Below are positions 24,066 to 33,008 of a stretch of 34,068 bases of DNA, in pieces. Under the pieces are notes generated by a model. The model did not search any database. It was not told where the DNA came from and saw only the letters and a list, made by a program, of their open reading frames with translations. Made by a program: the position numbers and the translations under genes. Position 1 is the stretch's first letter. Every line of letters begins with the position of its first letter. The DNA is from Anaerovorax odorimutans (GTDB taxonomy: Bacteria > Bacillota > Clostridia > Peptostreptococcales > JAAYPU01): the NCBI GenBank assembly GCA_016841185.1, contig JAENZQ010000033.1, forward strand, positions 1-34,068, written 5' to 3'.

Positions 24066-25259
24066 TTATCTAACATGCTGCTCTTCCAATTTCTTGACTT
24101 GTAAGAGAATTTCATCTATAAAGGTATCCAGATCTTTTTCACTGTTAAAAACGATCTGAGCCATTTTATCGGAGCCTCCGCCTTTTCCGCTCGTATTCCG
24201 GATATATTTTCTAACGATATTACCGCAGTGGATGTTAAAACTTCCATTATGGCACAAAAGAGTTCCCTTTTTTTGAAGAGAGGCTAAAATCAATAATTTA
24301 TCTTTACATTTGAAAACCATTTTTGCAATACGTTTCAAATCATCCATATCATAAAATGCATAAATTTGATGATAAAAAAAGTCATGATCTTCTGTAATTC
24401 TACTAACTTCCCATTCATACATGGCGTTTTTTGTTTCCAGAAGTTGTTCTTTTAATTCCTGATTTTTTTTGCCTTCGTTTTCTATTTTTTCTATTAGATT
24501 AGATTCATTGGCTGAAAACATTTGATATAAATAAATTTGGCTTTCATTCTTTAACCGGTAATCCTCCAATGCTCTTTTGCCGCATTTGAAATAAATACGT
24601 GTCATCCTTTTATAGTTTTCTGCTTTAAGGATCTTGATCATACCAATTTCGCCGGTTCTATGAGGATGTGTGCCGCAGCAAGCAACACAATCCACTTCCG
24701 GGATGGTGACAATTTTTATATCTTCTTCCACATTCAATGGTTTTCTCAAAGGGTAGTTCTGAGCCTCATCCATACTTTCAAGTAAACGGATTTCAACAGG
24801 GAGATTGGCATAGATGGCGTCATTTGCTATATTCTCTATCCTTCGCAGCATTACATCAGTAACATTTTGTATATCCATATCAATGGTAATATAATCATTT
24901 CCCATATGGAAGCCTTTGTTTGCCGCCTGATATTCCTTGTAAAAAATGCCTGATAAAATATGTTCGCCGCAATGATTCTGCATCATATCCAGACGGTGGG
25001 GCCAATGAATTTTACAATAGACTTCTTTGCTTGAAGGGGCTTCATTAAGAATGTGAAATATGGTTTTATCTTTTTCATAGACGCCTAAGACCGGATGTCC
25101 GTCTATTGTTCCCTTATCTCCCGGCTGGCCTCCTCCGCGAGGAGAAAAAACGGTTTGGTCCAGAACTACTGAAAATTTTCCGTTTTCTTTGGCTATTTCT
25201 TTGACTTGACTTATACATGTATCCAGATAGACATTTTTTTCATAAAGCTTAAAGGACAT
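24066..25259 (-). CDS. Alanyl-tRNA editing protein, AlaX-L type
   Basis: The protein is 397 aa. It resembles the editing and C-terminal parts of alanyl-tRNA synthetase without the catalytic core. The Zn-binding editing motifs NHCGEHIL (HxxxH) and CCGTHPHR (C and H ligands) are intact and lie at about residues 95-100 and 195-200. The C-terminal DHHA1-like domain (about 290-390) ends with a glycine-rich GKGGGSDKMAQ motif. AlaX proteins hydrolyse Ser-tRNA-Ala (and some Gly-tRNA-Ala) in trans. AGGAGG lies just upstream of ATG on the minus strand. Dispersed repeat copy B lies about 41 bp upstream of the start. Confidence 0.9.
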   Translation of the reverse strand: MSFKLYEKNVYLDTCISQVKEIAKENGKFSVVLDQTVFSPRGGGQPGDKGTIDGHPVLGVYEKDKTIFHILNEAPSSKEVYCKIHWPHRLDMMQNHCGEHILSGIFYKEYQAANKGFHMGNDYITIDMDIQNVTDVMLRRIENIANDAIYANLPVEIRLLESMDEAQNYPLRKPLNVEEDIKIVTIPEVDCVACCGTHPHRTGEIGMIKILKAENYKRMTRIYFKCGKRALEDYRLKNESQIYLYQMFSANESNLIEKIENEGKKNQELKEQLLETKNAMYEWEVSRITEDHDFFYHQIYAFYDMDDLKRIAKMVFKCKDKLLILASLQKKGTLLCHNGSFNIHCGNIVRKYIRNTSGKGGGSDKMAQIVFNSEKDLDTFIDEILLQVKKLEEQHVR

Positions 25260-25645
25260 ATTGACCTCCTGTTAAAGGATTTTTCTTTATCGTTTTAATG
25301 GAGAGCCTGAAACTTCCGCTGACGGAACTCACTTCATTTTACCTAATACGGGGCCAGAAGTCAAAAGACCGGCCATTGACCCTATAAAAGGTTATAAAAT
25401 TAAATATTAATAGACAGATTAAATTGATTATTATATTCAATTGTCTTTAACCTGGAGAAATTAAAAGTACCATTCCATGGCATTTTCTGTAGCAAATAAA
25501 TTATTTTAAAATTTCGTGATAATGATAGTATTCGAAACTGGAATTTTGTATAATTATATTATAGAAAGTAGTAATAAAGACAGAGTAATAGATTCTTGTA
25601 CATACATGTCTTTTCTTATGACATAGACGAAAAAGAGGGATATAT
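25260..25645. other. Intergenic region between divergent genes
   Basis: This 386-bp gap separates the minus-strand alaX from the plus-strand AI-2E gene. It holds repeat copy B (25300-25340), a GGCC-rich hairpin around 25350-25375, an AATTGA/TCAATT inverted repeat around 25424-25444, and a TATAAT at 25549-25554 that may be the -10 of the AI-2E gene (no good -35). I see no ORF or RNA family. Confidence 0.6.
25300..25340. repeat. Dispersed hairpin repeat, copy B
   Basis: GGAGAGCCTGAAACTTCCG, then CTGACGG and AACTCACTTCATTTT, aligns with copy A over 41 bases with about 8 differences, nearly all transitions. The 5' stem arm seen in copies A and C is degraded here. Confidence 0.75.
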
Positions 25646-26806
25646 ATGAAAAATATTTTCGATTCTCAGAGTTGGATATCCACTTTAAGAATATTGATTC
25701 TTATTATTATCTCCATTGTTATATATAAATTTATGGATAATGCGGATAATTTTTATATAACCGCAGGGGATAAGGTCGCAACAGTTATCAGTTCAGCTAA
25801 GCCTTTTGTTTTTGCTGCTGTTATTGCATATATTTTCAACCCGGTTGTAGAGTTCTTTGATGAAGCCGTAACCAGCAGGATTATATCCAATAGAATCCAC
25901 CCCAGATATAAAAGAATAATCAGCACACTGACCATATATGCCATATTGATTTATATTTTTGTTTCGGCTATGGTCTATCTGCTTCCGGAAATAGTCAACA
26001 GCATAATGGATTTATTTGAAAAGTTTCCTGATATCCTTGAAAAAGGGCAGATACAACTTCTTGAACTAAATGAAAGGGTTTACAGCGGTAATGCGGATAT
26101 AATGACCATTAAAGTTGCAGACATTATTAATTCCCTGTTTAACTCTATAAGTGAAAAAGCTTCATTTATTGCAAATACTGTTCTTGTAAGTGCTATTTCA
26201 TTTACAACGGAAACAGTAATAGCCGTTTTCTCTTTGATTATTTCAGCCTATTTTATTATTTCAAAAGACGCATGGATTGCAGGTTCGAGAAAAACTATCC
26301 GGGCGCTTTTCGGGAGAAGAGCTTTGATTCGGTATGACCTTTTCTGGAAAAAGATGAACAAAACTTTCATAAAGTTTATTTTAGGAAAAGCGCTTGCTTC
26401 GGCTATATTGGGTATATTATGTTTCATAGGTCTGCTCATCATGAAAAGTCCATATGCCATATTAATCAGTGTTATATTCGGTGTTACAAATATGATACCC
26501 TATTTTGGTCCCTTTATCGGTGAAGTAGTAGGAGGTGCTCTTGTGGCTTTGATAAATCCCTGGCTGGGTTTATGGGTTTTCCTTTACCTTCTGTTGCTGC
26601 AGCAGGTAGATGCTTTTTTCCTGACACCTAAAATGGTTGGGGATGCGTTAAAAATCAGCCCGGTATGGATCATGTTTTCTATCATATTAGGCGGTCAACT
26701 CTTTGGTATTCTGGGAATGTTTTTTGGAGCGCCAATCATTGCAGTAATATTGGAAATGCTGGATTATCGTATAAAGAAGAGACTTATTAAGGCTAAAACA
26801 CAGTAA
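25646..26806 (+). CDS. AI-2E family transporter (predicted permease)
   Basis: The protein is 386 aa with about seven to eight membrane segments and the family layout: N-terminal pair of helices (residues 12-30 and 48-65), a central soluble region (about 120-185), and a C-terminal block with VIFGVTNMIPYFGPFIGEVVGG and QQVDAFFLTPKMVGDALKISP. The AI-2E (UPF0118) family includes proteins linked to autoinducer export and Na+/H+ antiport, so transport function here is only general. The gene precedes dcd by 13 bp and may be co-transcribed with it, with no obvious functional link. Confidence 0.9.
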   Translation: MKNIFDSQSWISTLRILILIIISIVIYKFMDNADNFYITAGDKVATVISSAKPFVFAAVIAYIFNPVVEFFDEAVTSRIISNRIHPRYKRIISTLTIYAILIYIFVSAMVYLLPEIVNSIMDLFEKFPDILEKGQIQLLELNERVYSGNADIMTIKVADIINSLFNSISEKASFIANTVLVSAISFTTETVIAVFSLIISAYFIISKDAWIAGSRKTIRALFGRRALIRYDLFWKKMNKTFIKFILGKALASAILGILCFIGLLIMKSPYAILISVIFGVTNMIPYFGPFIGEVVGGALVALINPWLGLWVFLYLLLLQQVDAFFLTPKMVGDALKISPVWIMFSIILGGQLFGILGMFFGAPIIAVILEMLDYRIKKRLIKAKTQ

Positions 26807-26819
26807 ACAGAGGTGAAAA

Positions 26820-27350
26820 ATGATATTATCAGACGGCACAATCAAACAATTAATACATGAAGGAATATTGCAGATCGATCCTCTTACGGATGAACAGATT
26901 CAGCCTGCATCCGTGGATTTGAGATTGGGAAATCATTTTTTGAAAGTCGATGAAAATACTATTGAGTCAATGGCTTTGGATAAGGAAATAAAGTATGTCG
27001 AATTTACCAGTGATGAAGTCATTATCCCACCCCATTCCTTTCTTTTAGCTACTACCATGGAGTATATTCAAGTACCGGAAAACTTGACTGCTTTTGTAGA
27101 GGGAAGAAGCTCAATAGGAAGAATAGGACTTTTTATTCAGAATGCAGGCTGGGTAGATCCCGGGTTTGAAGGTGAGATCACTTTAGAATTATATAATGCC
27201 AACCGCCTGCCTATAAAATTGATGGCAGGAAGACGGATATGCCAGTTGGTTTTTGCACAATTGGACAAAAAAGCTTTAAATCCGTATAATGGAAAATATC
27301 AGAAACAAAAAAGTGCTACCGGAAGCAGAGTTTATTTAGATTTGAAATAA
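26820..27350 (+). CDS. dcd: dCTP deaminase
   Basis: The protein is 176 aa. It shows the trimeric dUTPase/dCTP deaminase fold motifs: [33 protein letters not shown], and the catalytic Glu region GEITLEL. It deaminates dCTP to dUTP, the source of dUMP for thymidylate synthesis; some members also hydrolyse dUTP directly. AGAGGTG lies just before ATG 26820. A long hairpin follows the stop. Confidence 0.94.
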   Translation: MILSDGTIKQLIHEGILQIDPLTDEQIQPASVDLRLGNHFLKVDENTIESMALDKEIKYVEFTSDEVIIPPHSFLLATTMEYIQVPENLTAFVEGRSSIGRIGLFIQNAGWVDPGFEGEITLELYNANRLPIKLMAGRRICQLVFAQLDKKALNPYNGKYQKQKSATGSRVYLDLK

Positions 27351-27355
27351 TTATT

Positions 27356-27419
27356 CCCCCTATTTTCATAAATCTGTTTGTCATGAATAAAATATATGAA
27401 GATAGGGGGTCTTGTTTTT
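27356..27419 (+). terminator. Long hairpin after dcd that includes the cwlD ribosome binding site
   Basis: The arms CCCCCTATTTTCATA (27356-27370) and TATGAAGATAGGGGG (27395-27409) pair over 15 positions with one T-G pair, with a 24-nt loop, followed by TCTTGTTTTT. It looks like a terminator for dcd. It also buries GGGGG (27405-27409), the only ribosome-binding-like sequence before cwlD. Confidence 0.75.
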
Positions 27420-28160
27420 ATGGTGATTATCATTCGAAAAGGCATTCTCTTATTATCAGCACTATTGCTGTTCCTTTCCTTAACGTTTTATTTCAACGGA
27501 TACAAACTATTACAAGCGATACATATAAAAAACCAGAGCATAGTACTTATTGATCCTGGGCATGGCGGTATAGACGGAGGTGCTATTAGTAAAAATGGGG
27601 TCAAAGAGAGCGATATCAACCTTGAGATTTCATTTAAGCTGAAAGACATGTTTGAGGAAAGTGGATGGAAAGTCATTTTGACCAGAGATAAGGATGAAGG
27701 ATTATATTCCGATACGGGAACAATTCGCAGTAAAAAAATGCAGGATTTAATCAACAGGCAAAAAATGATAGAGCGTGAAAAGCCGGATTTTGTTATTCTC
27801 ATACATTTAAACAGTTTTCCGGATACTTCATGCTATGGTGCACAAACCTTTTATCCCGGAAAATCGCCGGAAAGCAAACTCCTTGCAGAGCAAATTCAGA
27901 AAAAGCTGGTTGAAGATATAGACAATGAGAACAAACGTAAAAGTAAAGAAAAAAATGATATCTTCCTTTTTAAAAGTTCAGATTTGCCGACAGTCCTGGT
28001 CGAGTGCGGTTTTTTATCTAATTCCAAAGAAGAAGAACTGCTGCAGGAAAATCAATATCAGGAACTTTTAGCTAAGTGTATTTTCGAAGGACTGATGAAA
28101 TACTGCACCCTTACAAATAATCCGCCTAAAAAAAGTATAGAATATATAGTAAATAAATAG
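27420..28160 (+). CDS. cwlD: CwlD-type N-acetylmuramoyl-L-alanine amidase
   Basis: The protein is 246 aa from ATG 27420. A membrane/signal segment (about residues 6-26) is followed by an Amidase_3 zinc domain: VLIDPGHGGIDGGA (Zn His), E in ESDINLEISFKL, ILIHLNSF (Zn His) and VLVECGFLSN (catalytic Glu). CwlD acts with PdaA to make muramic-delta-lactam in spore cortex peptidoglycan, needed for germination. ATG 27396 lies inside the hairpin stem and has no ribosome binding site, so 27420 is preferred. Together with sspH it marks a spore-former. Confidence 0.88.
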   Translation: MVIIIRKGILLLSALLLFLSLTFYFNGYKLLQAIHIKNQSIVLIDPGHGGIDGGAISKNGVKESDINLEISFKLKDMFEESGWKVILTRDKDEGLYSDTGTIRSKKMQDLINRQKMIEREKPDFVILIHLNSFPDTSCYGAQTFYPGKSPESKLLAEQIQKKLVEDIDNENKRKSKEKNDIFLFKSSDLPTVLVECGFLSNSKEEELLQENQYQELLAKCIFEGLMKYCTLTNNPPKKSIEYIVNK

Positions 28161-28187
28161 AAAAAAGAACAGAAGGGAGATGCTTTT

Positions 28188-29597
28188 ATGGGAGAAATTA
28201 TAGGGGCTTATCTTATGCCACATCCGCCGGTTATCATTCCGGAGGTTGGAAAAGGAAGAGAGAAGGAAATATCTGATACCATTGTTGCAATGAATCATAT
28301 CTCCAGGGATATCGCCGAAAAGAAACCGGATATTATTATATTAATCAGTCCCCATGGCGCTTTATTCAGAGATGCAGTGGCTATTACGGGCATTTCCGAA
28401 CTAGAAGGAAGCTTAAAGGAATTTGGAGCAAAACAGGTAAAAATAGAAAAGAAAAATGACCTGGAACTTGCAAAAGAAATAGAACTGGCTGCTTGGGAGG
28501 AAGGTATTCCTACGGTATTTTTAGATTCGGATAAAATAAAGGAATATAAAGTAAGCACAAAGCTGGATCATGGAGCAACTGTTCCGCTTTATTTTATTGA
28601 AAAAGCATATCCGGGTTATCAATTGGTGCACATCAATTATGGACTGCTTTCAAAAATAGAATTATATACATTCGGCGGAATAATGGCTTCTTGTGTGGAA
28701 AAAACCCATAAAAAAGCAGTCATTATTGCCAGTGGGGATTTATCTCATAAGCTTACACCGGATGCTCCGGCAGGATACAACAAAAAAGGTGCAATATTTG
28801 ACAAAAAGCTGCTGGGCTTATTAGAGAAAGGTGATATACCCGGTATTTTTTCTATTGAAGATGCTTTAGTCAATGAAGCAGGAGAGTGTGGCCTTCGCTC
28901 TATAGAAATGATGCTTGGGGCTTTTGAGGGGAAGGATATTTCTATTACAATACTTTCTTACGAAGGGCCTTTTGGGGTAGGGTATGGTACTGCGGTTATA
29001 GAACCGGAAAGAAAAAACAGTGAAAGAATATTTAAAGATAAGATTACAGACATCATAAATGAAAAAATTAATAAATTCAGGGATAATGAAAGTGAACATG
29101 TTAAACTTGCACGAAGTGCTCTGGAAAACTATATATCAACAGGTAAAATAATTGAAATACCTTCGGATATTGGTTCGGAATTAAATAACAAAAAAGCAGG
29201 TGTTTTTGTTTCGCTGAAAAAAGATGGTGAGCTCAGGGGATGCATAGGTACCATACAGCCTGTGGAGAACAGCATTGCAGAAGAAATAATTCGTAATGCC
29301 ATTCAGGCAGGAACACAGGACCCGAGGTTTTATCCTGTTGAGGAAAGTGAACTGGACAAGTTGATTTATTCTGTGGATATTTTGGGAGAACCCGAGCTTG
29401 TGGAAAATAAAAGTATGCTAAATGTAAAAACATATGGTGTTATTGTTGAGAGTGGCAGCAGAAAAGGGCTTCTTCTGCCCAACCTGGAAGGTGTTGATAC
29501 TGTCGACGAACAGGTTGATATTGCGCTAAAAAAAGCAAGTATTCGCAGAAATGAAGCATATAAGATTTATAGATTCAAGGTTGATCGGTATAAATAG
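28188..29597 (+). CDS. AmmeMemoRadiSam protein: MEMO1-AMMECR1 fusion
   Basis: The protein is 469 aa. Residues 1-275 are a MEMO1/LigB-like (class III extradiol dioxygenase fold) domain, with histidine-bearing MPHPPVIIPE, ISPHG, DHGATVPLYF and SGDLSH. Residues about 295-469 are an AMMECR1 domain with the conserved LRGCIG motif. The two domains are separate proteins in many organisms. With the radical SAM protein next door this is the AmmeMemoRadiSam system, conserved in archaea and bacteria; its human counterparts MEMO1 and AMMECR1 exist but the bacterial reaction is unknown. AAGGGAG precedes ATG 28188, 27 bp after cwlD. Confidence 0.93.
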   Translation: MGEIIGAYLMPHPPVIIPEVGKGREKEISDTIVAMNHISRDIAEKKPDIIILISPHGALFRDAVAITGISELEGSLKEFGAKQVKIEKKNDLELAKEIELAAWEEGIPTVFLDSDKIKEYKVSTKLDHGATVPLYFIEKAYPGYQLVHINYGLLSKIELYTFGGIMASCVEKTHKKAVIIASGDLSHKLTPDAPAGYNKKGAIFDKKLLGLLEKGDIPGIFSIEDALVNEAGECGLRSIEMMLGAFEGKDISITILSYEGPFGVGYGTAVIEPERKNSERIFKDKITDIINEKINKFRDNESEHVKLARSALENYISTGKIIEIPSDIGSELNNKKAGVFVSLKKDGELRGCIGTIQPVENSIAEEIIRNAIQAGTQDPRFYPVEESELDKLIYSVDILGEPELVENKSMLNVKTYGVIVESGSRKGLLLPNLEGVDTVDEQVDIALKKASIRRNEAYKIYRFKVDRYK

Positions 29598-29879
29598 GCC
29601 GTTATTTAATCTTGGATAAATCACCTCCAGCCTGTGGAAAAGATGTTGATAAAAAAATGAAGGCGTTATAAAACCCCAGTATTTGCAACGCAAACATAGC
29701 ATTTTGGTTTTCCACATATGTTTTTGGATATTTATATCCAGAGGAAATAGCGATGTTGTGGAAAACCTTCACGACGGTTTACTTTTTTCAGATATTCTAT
29801 TGTTGAAAAATGATAACTTCTTTATATATCCGGCACATTGAGGTCTGAACAAAATTTAAAGGGAAAGGATGAAACATAG
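29598..29879. repeat. Intergenic inverted repeat with DnaA-box-like sequences
   Basis: GGTTTTCCACA (29706-29716) and TGTGGAAAACC (29757-29767) form a perfect 11-bp inverted repeat enclosing a second one, TGGATAT-TT-ATATCCA (29725-29740). A third TGTGGAAAA lies at 29633-29641. TTTTCCACA differs from the DnaA box TTATCCACA at one position. Another inverted repeat, TTTTTCA/TGAAAAA, lies near 29787-29812. It splits the two AmmeMemoRadiSam genes by 282 bp. No ORF is seen. Confidence 0.7.
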
Positions 29880-30737
29880 ATGAAAGGACTACAAGAATGC
29901 CTGTTTTATGAGAAGAAGGCTAAGGGAAAAGTAAGATGTATTTTATGCCCCCAGTATTGTCTCATTGAAGATGGGCAGGTAGGGTTTTGTAATGTCCGGA
30001 AAAATGAAAGCGGTATTTTATACAGCATGAATTATGGGGTGATTTCTTCATATGCAATGGACCCTATAGAAAAGAAACCTTTGTCAAGATTTCATCCTGG
30101 GAGTAAAATATTGTCAATAGGATCTTTTGGCTGTAACCTGAAGTGTTCTTTTTGCCAAAATCATGGGATATCGCAGGAAAACAGAGAAGGAATCAGAACT
30201 ACACCTCAGAATATTGCGGATATCGCTTCCCATGAAAAGGGAAACATTGGAATAGCTTATACCTATAATGAACCGTCGGTCTGGTATGAATTTGTTTATG
30301 AAACGGCCAAGCTTAATAAGGAAAACGGAAAGGAAAATATACTGGTCACAAACGGTTATATCAATGAGAAACCTCTGGAAAAACTGCTTCCTTACATTGA
30401 TGCCATGAATATAGATTTGAAAGGAATAGATGATATTTTCTATGAGGAAGTGTGCAAAGGAAGGGTTGGACCTGTATTGAAAACCATCAGAAAAAGCATA
30501 CCAAAATGTCATGTTGAAATAACAACTTTGCTGGTGACAAAAAAAGTTGATAATTTAAAAACAGTTCGATCCATCGCGGAATGGATCGGCAGTATCGACA
30601 GAAGTGTTCCTTTCCATCTCAGCAGATATTTTCCGAATTATCAATACTCGGAACAGCCTACGGATATAGAATTTATGAAAGCAGCCAAACGTGAAGCGGA
30701 CAAATATTTGGACTATGTTTATCTGGGAAACATCTGA
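29880..30737 (+). CDS. amrS: AmmeMemoRadiSam system radical SAM enzyme
   Basis: The protein is 285 aa. The radical SAM cluster motif CNLKCSFC gives C85, C89 and C92. An N-terminal cysteine set (CILCPQYC and GFCNVR; C20, C23, C27, C37) is also present, as in the PflA-like AmrS group, and may bind a metal or a second cluster. The GIAYTYNEPSVWYEF and MNIDLKGID segments are typical. It is the partner of the MEMO1-AMMECR1 fusion upstream. The enzyme would make a 5'-deoxyadenosyl radical to modify an unknown target. GGAAAGGA precedes ATG 29880. Confidence 0.93.
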   Translation: MKGLQECLFYEKKAKGKVRCILCPQYCLIEDGQVGFCNVRKNESGILYSMNYGVISSYAMDPIEKKPLSRFHPGSKILSIGSFGCNLKCSFCQNHGISQENREGIRTTPQNIADIASHEKGNIGIAYTYNEPSVWYEFVYETAKLNKENGKENILVTNGYINEKPLEKLLPYIDAMNIDLKGIDDIFYEEVCKGRVGPVLKTIRKSIPKCHVEITTLLVTKKVDNLKTVRSIAEWIGSIDRSVPFHLSRYFPNYQYSEQPTDIEFMKAAKREADKYLDYVYLGNI

Positions 30738-30952
30738 TTTAATTGTCAATTAATAATCTGTCATCGAGAGAGTAATCCCACAAATAGGATATGGTTTATA
30801 GAGTATAGATTATAGATTATGGATTAAAATAGAAAGGCGTAATGGGTTGTGCGGACAGCCGCAAGGGCTATTCCTATAATTTCCACTTTTAATTTGTTTA
30901 TAGCAAGCGGATGTGTGTGATTTCACACTTACTACGATTAGCGGGGGACATT
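30738..30952. other. Intergenic region ahead of the AraC gene
   Basis: This 215-bp gap has a tandem TATAGATTA-type stretch (about 30797-30826), a TGCGG/CCGCA hairpin around 30850-30863, and GTGTG-ATTT-CACAC around 30915-30928. A similar GATTATA-rich stretch lies at about 24043-24067. I see no gene. Confidence 0.55.
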
Positions 30953-32995
30953 ATGCTAAAGGAAAAAATACTTTATTCGGAAGGACTGCCGGTAAAAATT
31001 TATGTAACGGCTATTGAAGAATATCCCATTCATTTTCATGATGAACTGGAGGTTATTTACGTTCTGGACGGGACGGTAAAAGTAAAAGACGGGTACTATA
31101 ATTATTCGCTGAATAAGGATGACGTTCTGATTATAAACGACAGAGAGCTTCATAGTATTAAGAGAACCCGGGAGCCCAATATCATATTGATTTTTCAAAT
31201 TGACCTTCAGTTTTTCAGCAAATTTCATTCAACCTTGTCCAATCCTTTCTTTGTTACCGATACTTCTTATAATGTGGATGAAAGTAAGGAACCCCTTGAA
31301 AAATTAAGAAGACTGATGGCAATCATTATGATGGAATATATTAATAAAGCCGTTGGATACAAAAACAGGATCATTGACTATACCAATGAATTTATAACAG
31401 GCCTGAATAATGACTTTCAGTACTTTTCCATGGATGAAGGCAAATTTGTAAATGAAATGAAAAATAAGGGCAATAAGATTCTGGCAGAAAGGGTTCACAG
31501 AATTACCGATTACATTTATAAAAACTATGACAGGAAACTGACGCTTCAGGAGATTGCAAATAAAGAGCATCTGAGTGTCTACTATTTATCCCATGTTATA
31601 AAAGAATCCATGGGGTTGAGTTTTCAGGATTTTTTAAACTTTGTGCGAGTTGAGCAATCCGAACAGCTTCTTTTAGGCACAGATAAAAAAATAAGCGATA
31701 TTTCTTTTGAATGCGGCTTTTCGGCCACCCGGTATTTTATTAAATATTTTACGAAATGGTTTGGTTGTCATCCGGAAGAATACCGGAAAAAATACGTTAA
31801 AAAAATTATGGGGAAAGAACCGGATATAAAAATTTCCAGTTACTCACCTGAAAGTATCCTAAGTATTCTGAAGAATCGTTTCAGAAAAGAATATACGGAT
31901 TATCAGAATGAAAATGAGAGATCTTTGAAAGTGATAGAAGCGGATGTCAACCGGGAAGGCAAAAATAATAGTATAAAGTGCCCCTTTGATACTTATTTGA
32001 TAAAAAATACTGCCGAATATTTATATGTGGAAGAATTCAGAAAGCTTAAAGAAATTTTCAGAGACCTTAAGATAGAAAAGGTGAGCGTGCCTTTAAATAT
32101 TATTGTAGACGCTATTGCATTAAGAAATATAATGGACTTTGGGATAGACGTAGAAATTTTCTTTGAATACCCGACGAATAACAAGAATTTTGACGACATT
32201 ATCAATTCACTTGAAAGAATCAGCAGGGAATACCCTGAAAGCGATAAAATCAAATTTTTCATGATGGCGGATAAAGGAAATAGTGAGAATTCAAAAAAAA
32301 TGATTTCACAAATAAAGGAAAATATGAAAATGCTTTTAAATATTAAGCTGAAAGATCAAATACCTTTGGTTGAAAATAATTATCTGTACGATTCGGTTCT
32401 GATGATTCCTATAATTCTGAGAGGTGCTCTTGATAGTTGTGAAGATAAGAAATTCAGAGAGCTGTGTTCCGATGTATATCCGAATATTTTTTTGACCGGT
32501 GAACCCGGCATTGTGACATCATACGGGATAAAAAAACCTGCATATTTTGCATATAAGATGCTGGCTGAATTAGAAGGGGAGGAAATAGCAAAAGGAGAAG
32601 GCTACATTATTATAAAGGAAGGAACTATCGTAAAAATATTGCTTTATGCTCCTGGTGGTGCAGATATTTTGGACCAAAAAGTAAAGTCGCCGGATGAAAT
32701 CATATCCATAATTGAAAACAGCCAAACAGATTATCAAATGATTGTCAAGTTAAAAGAAATGAAAGGGTGTTATCAAGTAAAGAGATACAAAATAAATAAA
32801 AACAACTGTATTCTGACTTTATATTCCGGTCTGGGATTTCCGGACAGCCTGACCCTTGAAGAAGAACAAATGATAAAATGGGCATCCTATCCCGATGTGA
32901 GCATCAAGGAAATGCTGCCGGACAATGGGGTATTAGAGATTCACTCGGATATTGGAAAGTTTTCTGCAGAATTAATTATAATTGGACCTTACTAA
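30953..32995 (+). CDS. AraC family regulator with C-terminal glycosidase-like domain
   Basis: The protein is 680 aa from ATG 30953 (GGGGGA just upstream). Residues 1-100 are a cupin-type sensing domain (HFHDELEVIYVLDG). Residues about 170-285 are an AraC DNA-binding domain with two helix-turn-helix units (LTLQEIANKEHLSVYYLSHV; KISDISFECGFSATRYFIKYF). Residues about 350-680 resemble the glycosyl hydrolase family 39 region often fused to AraC regulators, notably GIVTSYGIKKPAYFAYKMLAEL. The region is shorter than a full GH39 enzyme and I see no NEP-type catalytic Glu motif, so it is probably a sugar-sensing relic. It stands alone with its own terminator. Confidence 0.8.
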   Translation: MLKEKILYSEGLPVKIYVTAIEEYPIHFHDELEVIYVLDGTVKVKDGYYNYSLNKDDVLIINDRELHSIKRTREPNIILIFQIDLQFFSKFHSTLSNPFFVTDTSYNVDESKEPLEKLRRLMAIIMMEYINKAVGYKNRIIDYTNEFITGLNNDFQYFSMDEGKFVNEMKNKGNKILAERVHRITDYIYKNYDRKLTLQEIANKEHLSVYYLSHVIKESMGLSFQDFLNFVRVEQSEQLLLGTDKKISDISFECGFSATRYFIKYFTKWFGCHPEEYRKKYVKKIMGKEPDIKISSYSPESILSILKNRFRKEYTDYQNENERSLKVIEADVNREGKNNSIKCPFDTYLIKNTAEYLYVEEFRKLKEIFRDLKIEKVSVPLNIIVDAIALRNIMDFGIDVEIFFEYPTNNKNFDDIINSLERISREYPESDKIKFFMMADKGNSENSKKMISQIKENMKMLLNIKLKDQIPLVENNYLYDSVLMIPIILRGALDSCEDKKFRELCSDVYPNIFLTGEPGIVTSYGIKKPAYFAYKMLAELEGEEIAKGEGYIIIKEGTIVKILLYAPGGADILDQKVKSPDEIISIIENSQTDYQMIVKLKEMKGCYQVKRYKINKNNCILTLYSGLGFPDSLTLEEEQMIKWASYPDVSIKEMLPDNGVLEIHSDIGKFSAELIIIGPY

Positions 32996-33008
32996 TTAGC
33001 AAAAAATA

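Noticed and set aside
25260-25341. A T-box or riboswitch in front of alaX
   Set aside because: No T-box core (GGTACCGCG-type) or terminator-antiterminator pair is present; the conserved part is the dispersed repeat also found near unrelated genes.
29598-29879. Chromosomal replication origin
   Set aside because: Only imperfect DnaA boxes, no dnaA/dnaN genes and no obvious AT-rich unwinding element beyond the background.
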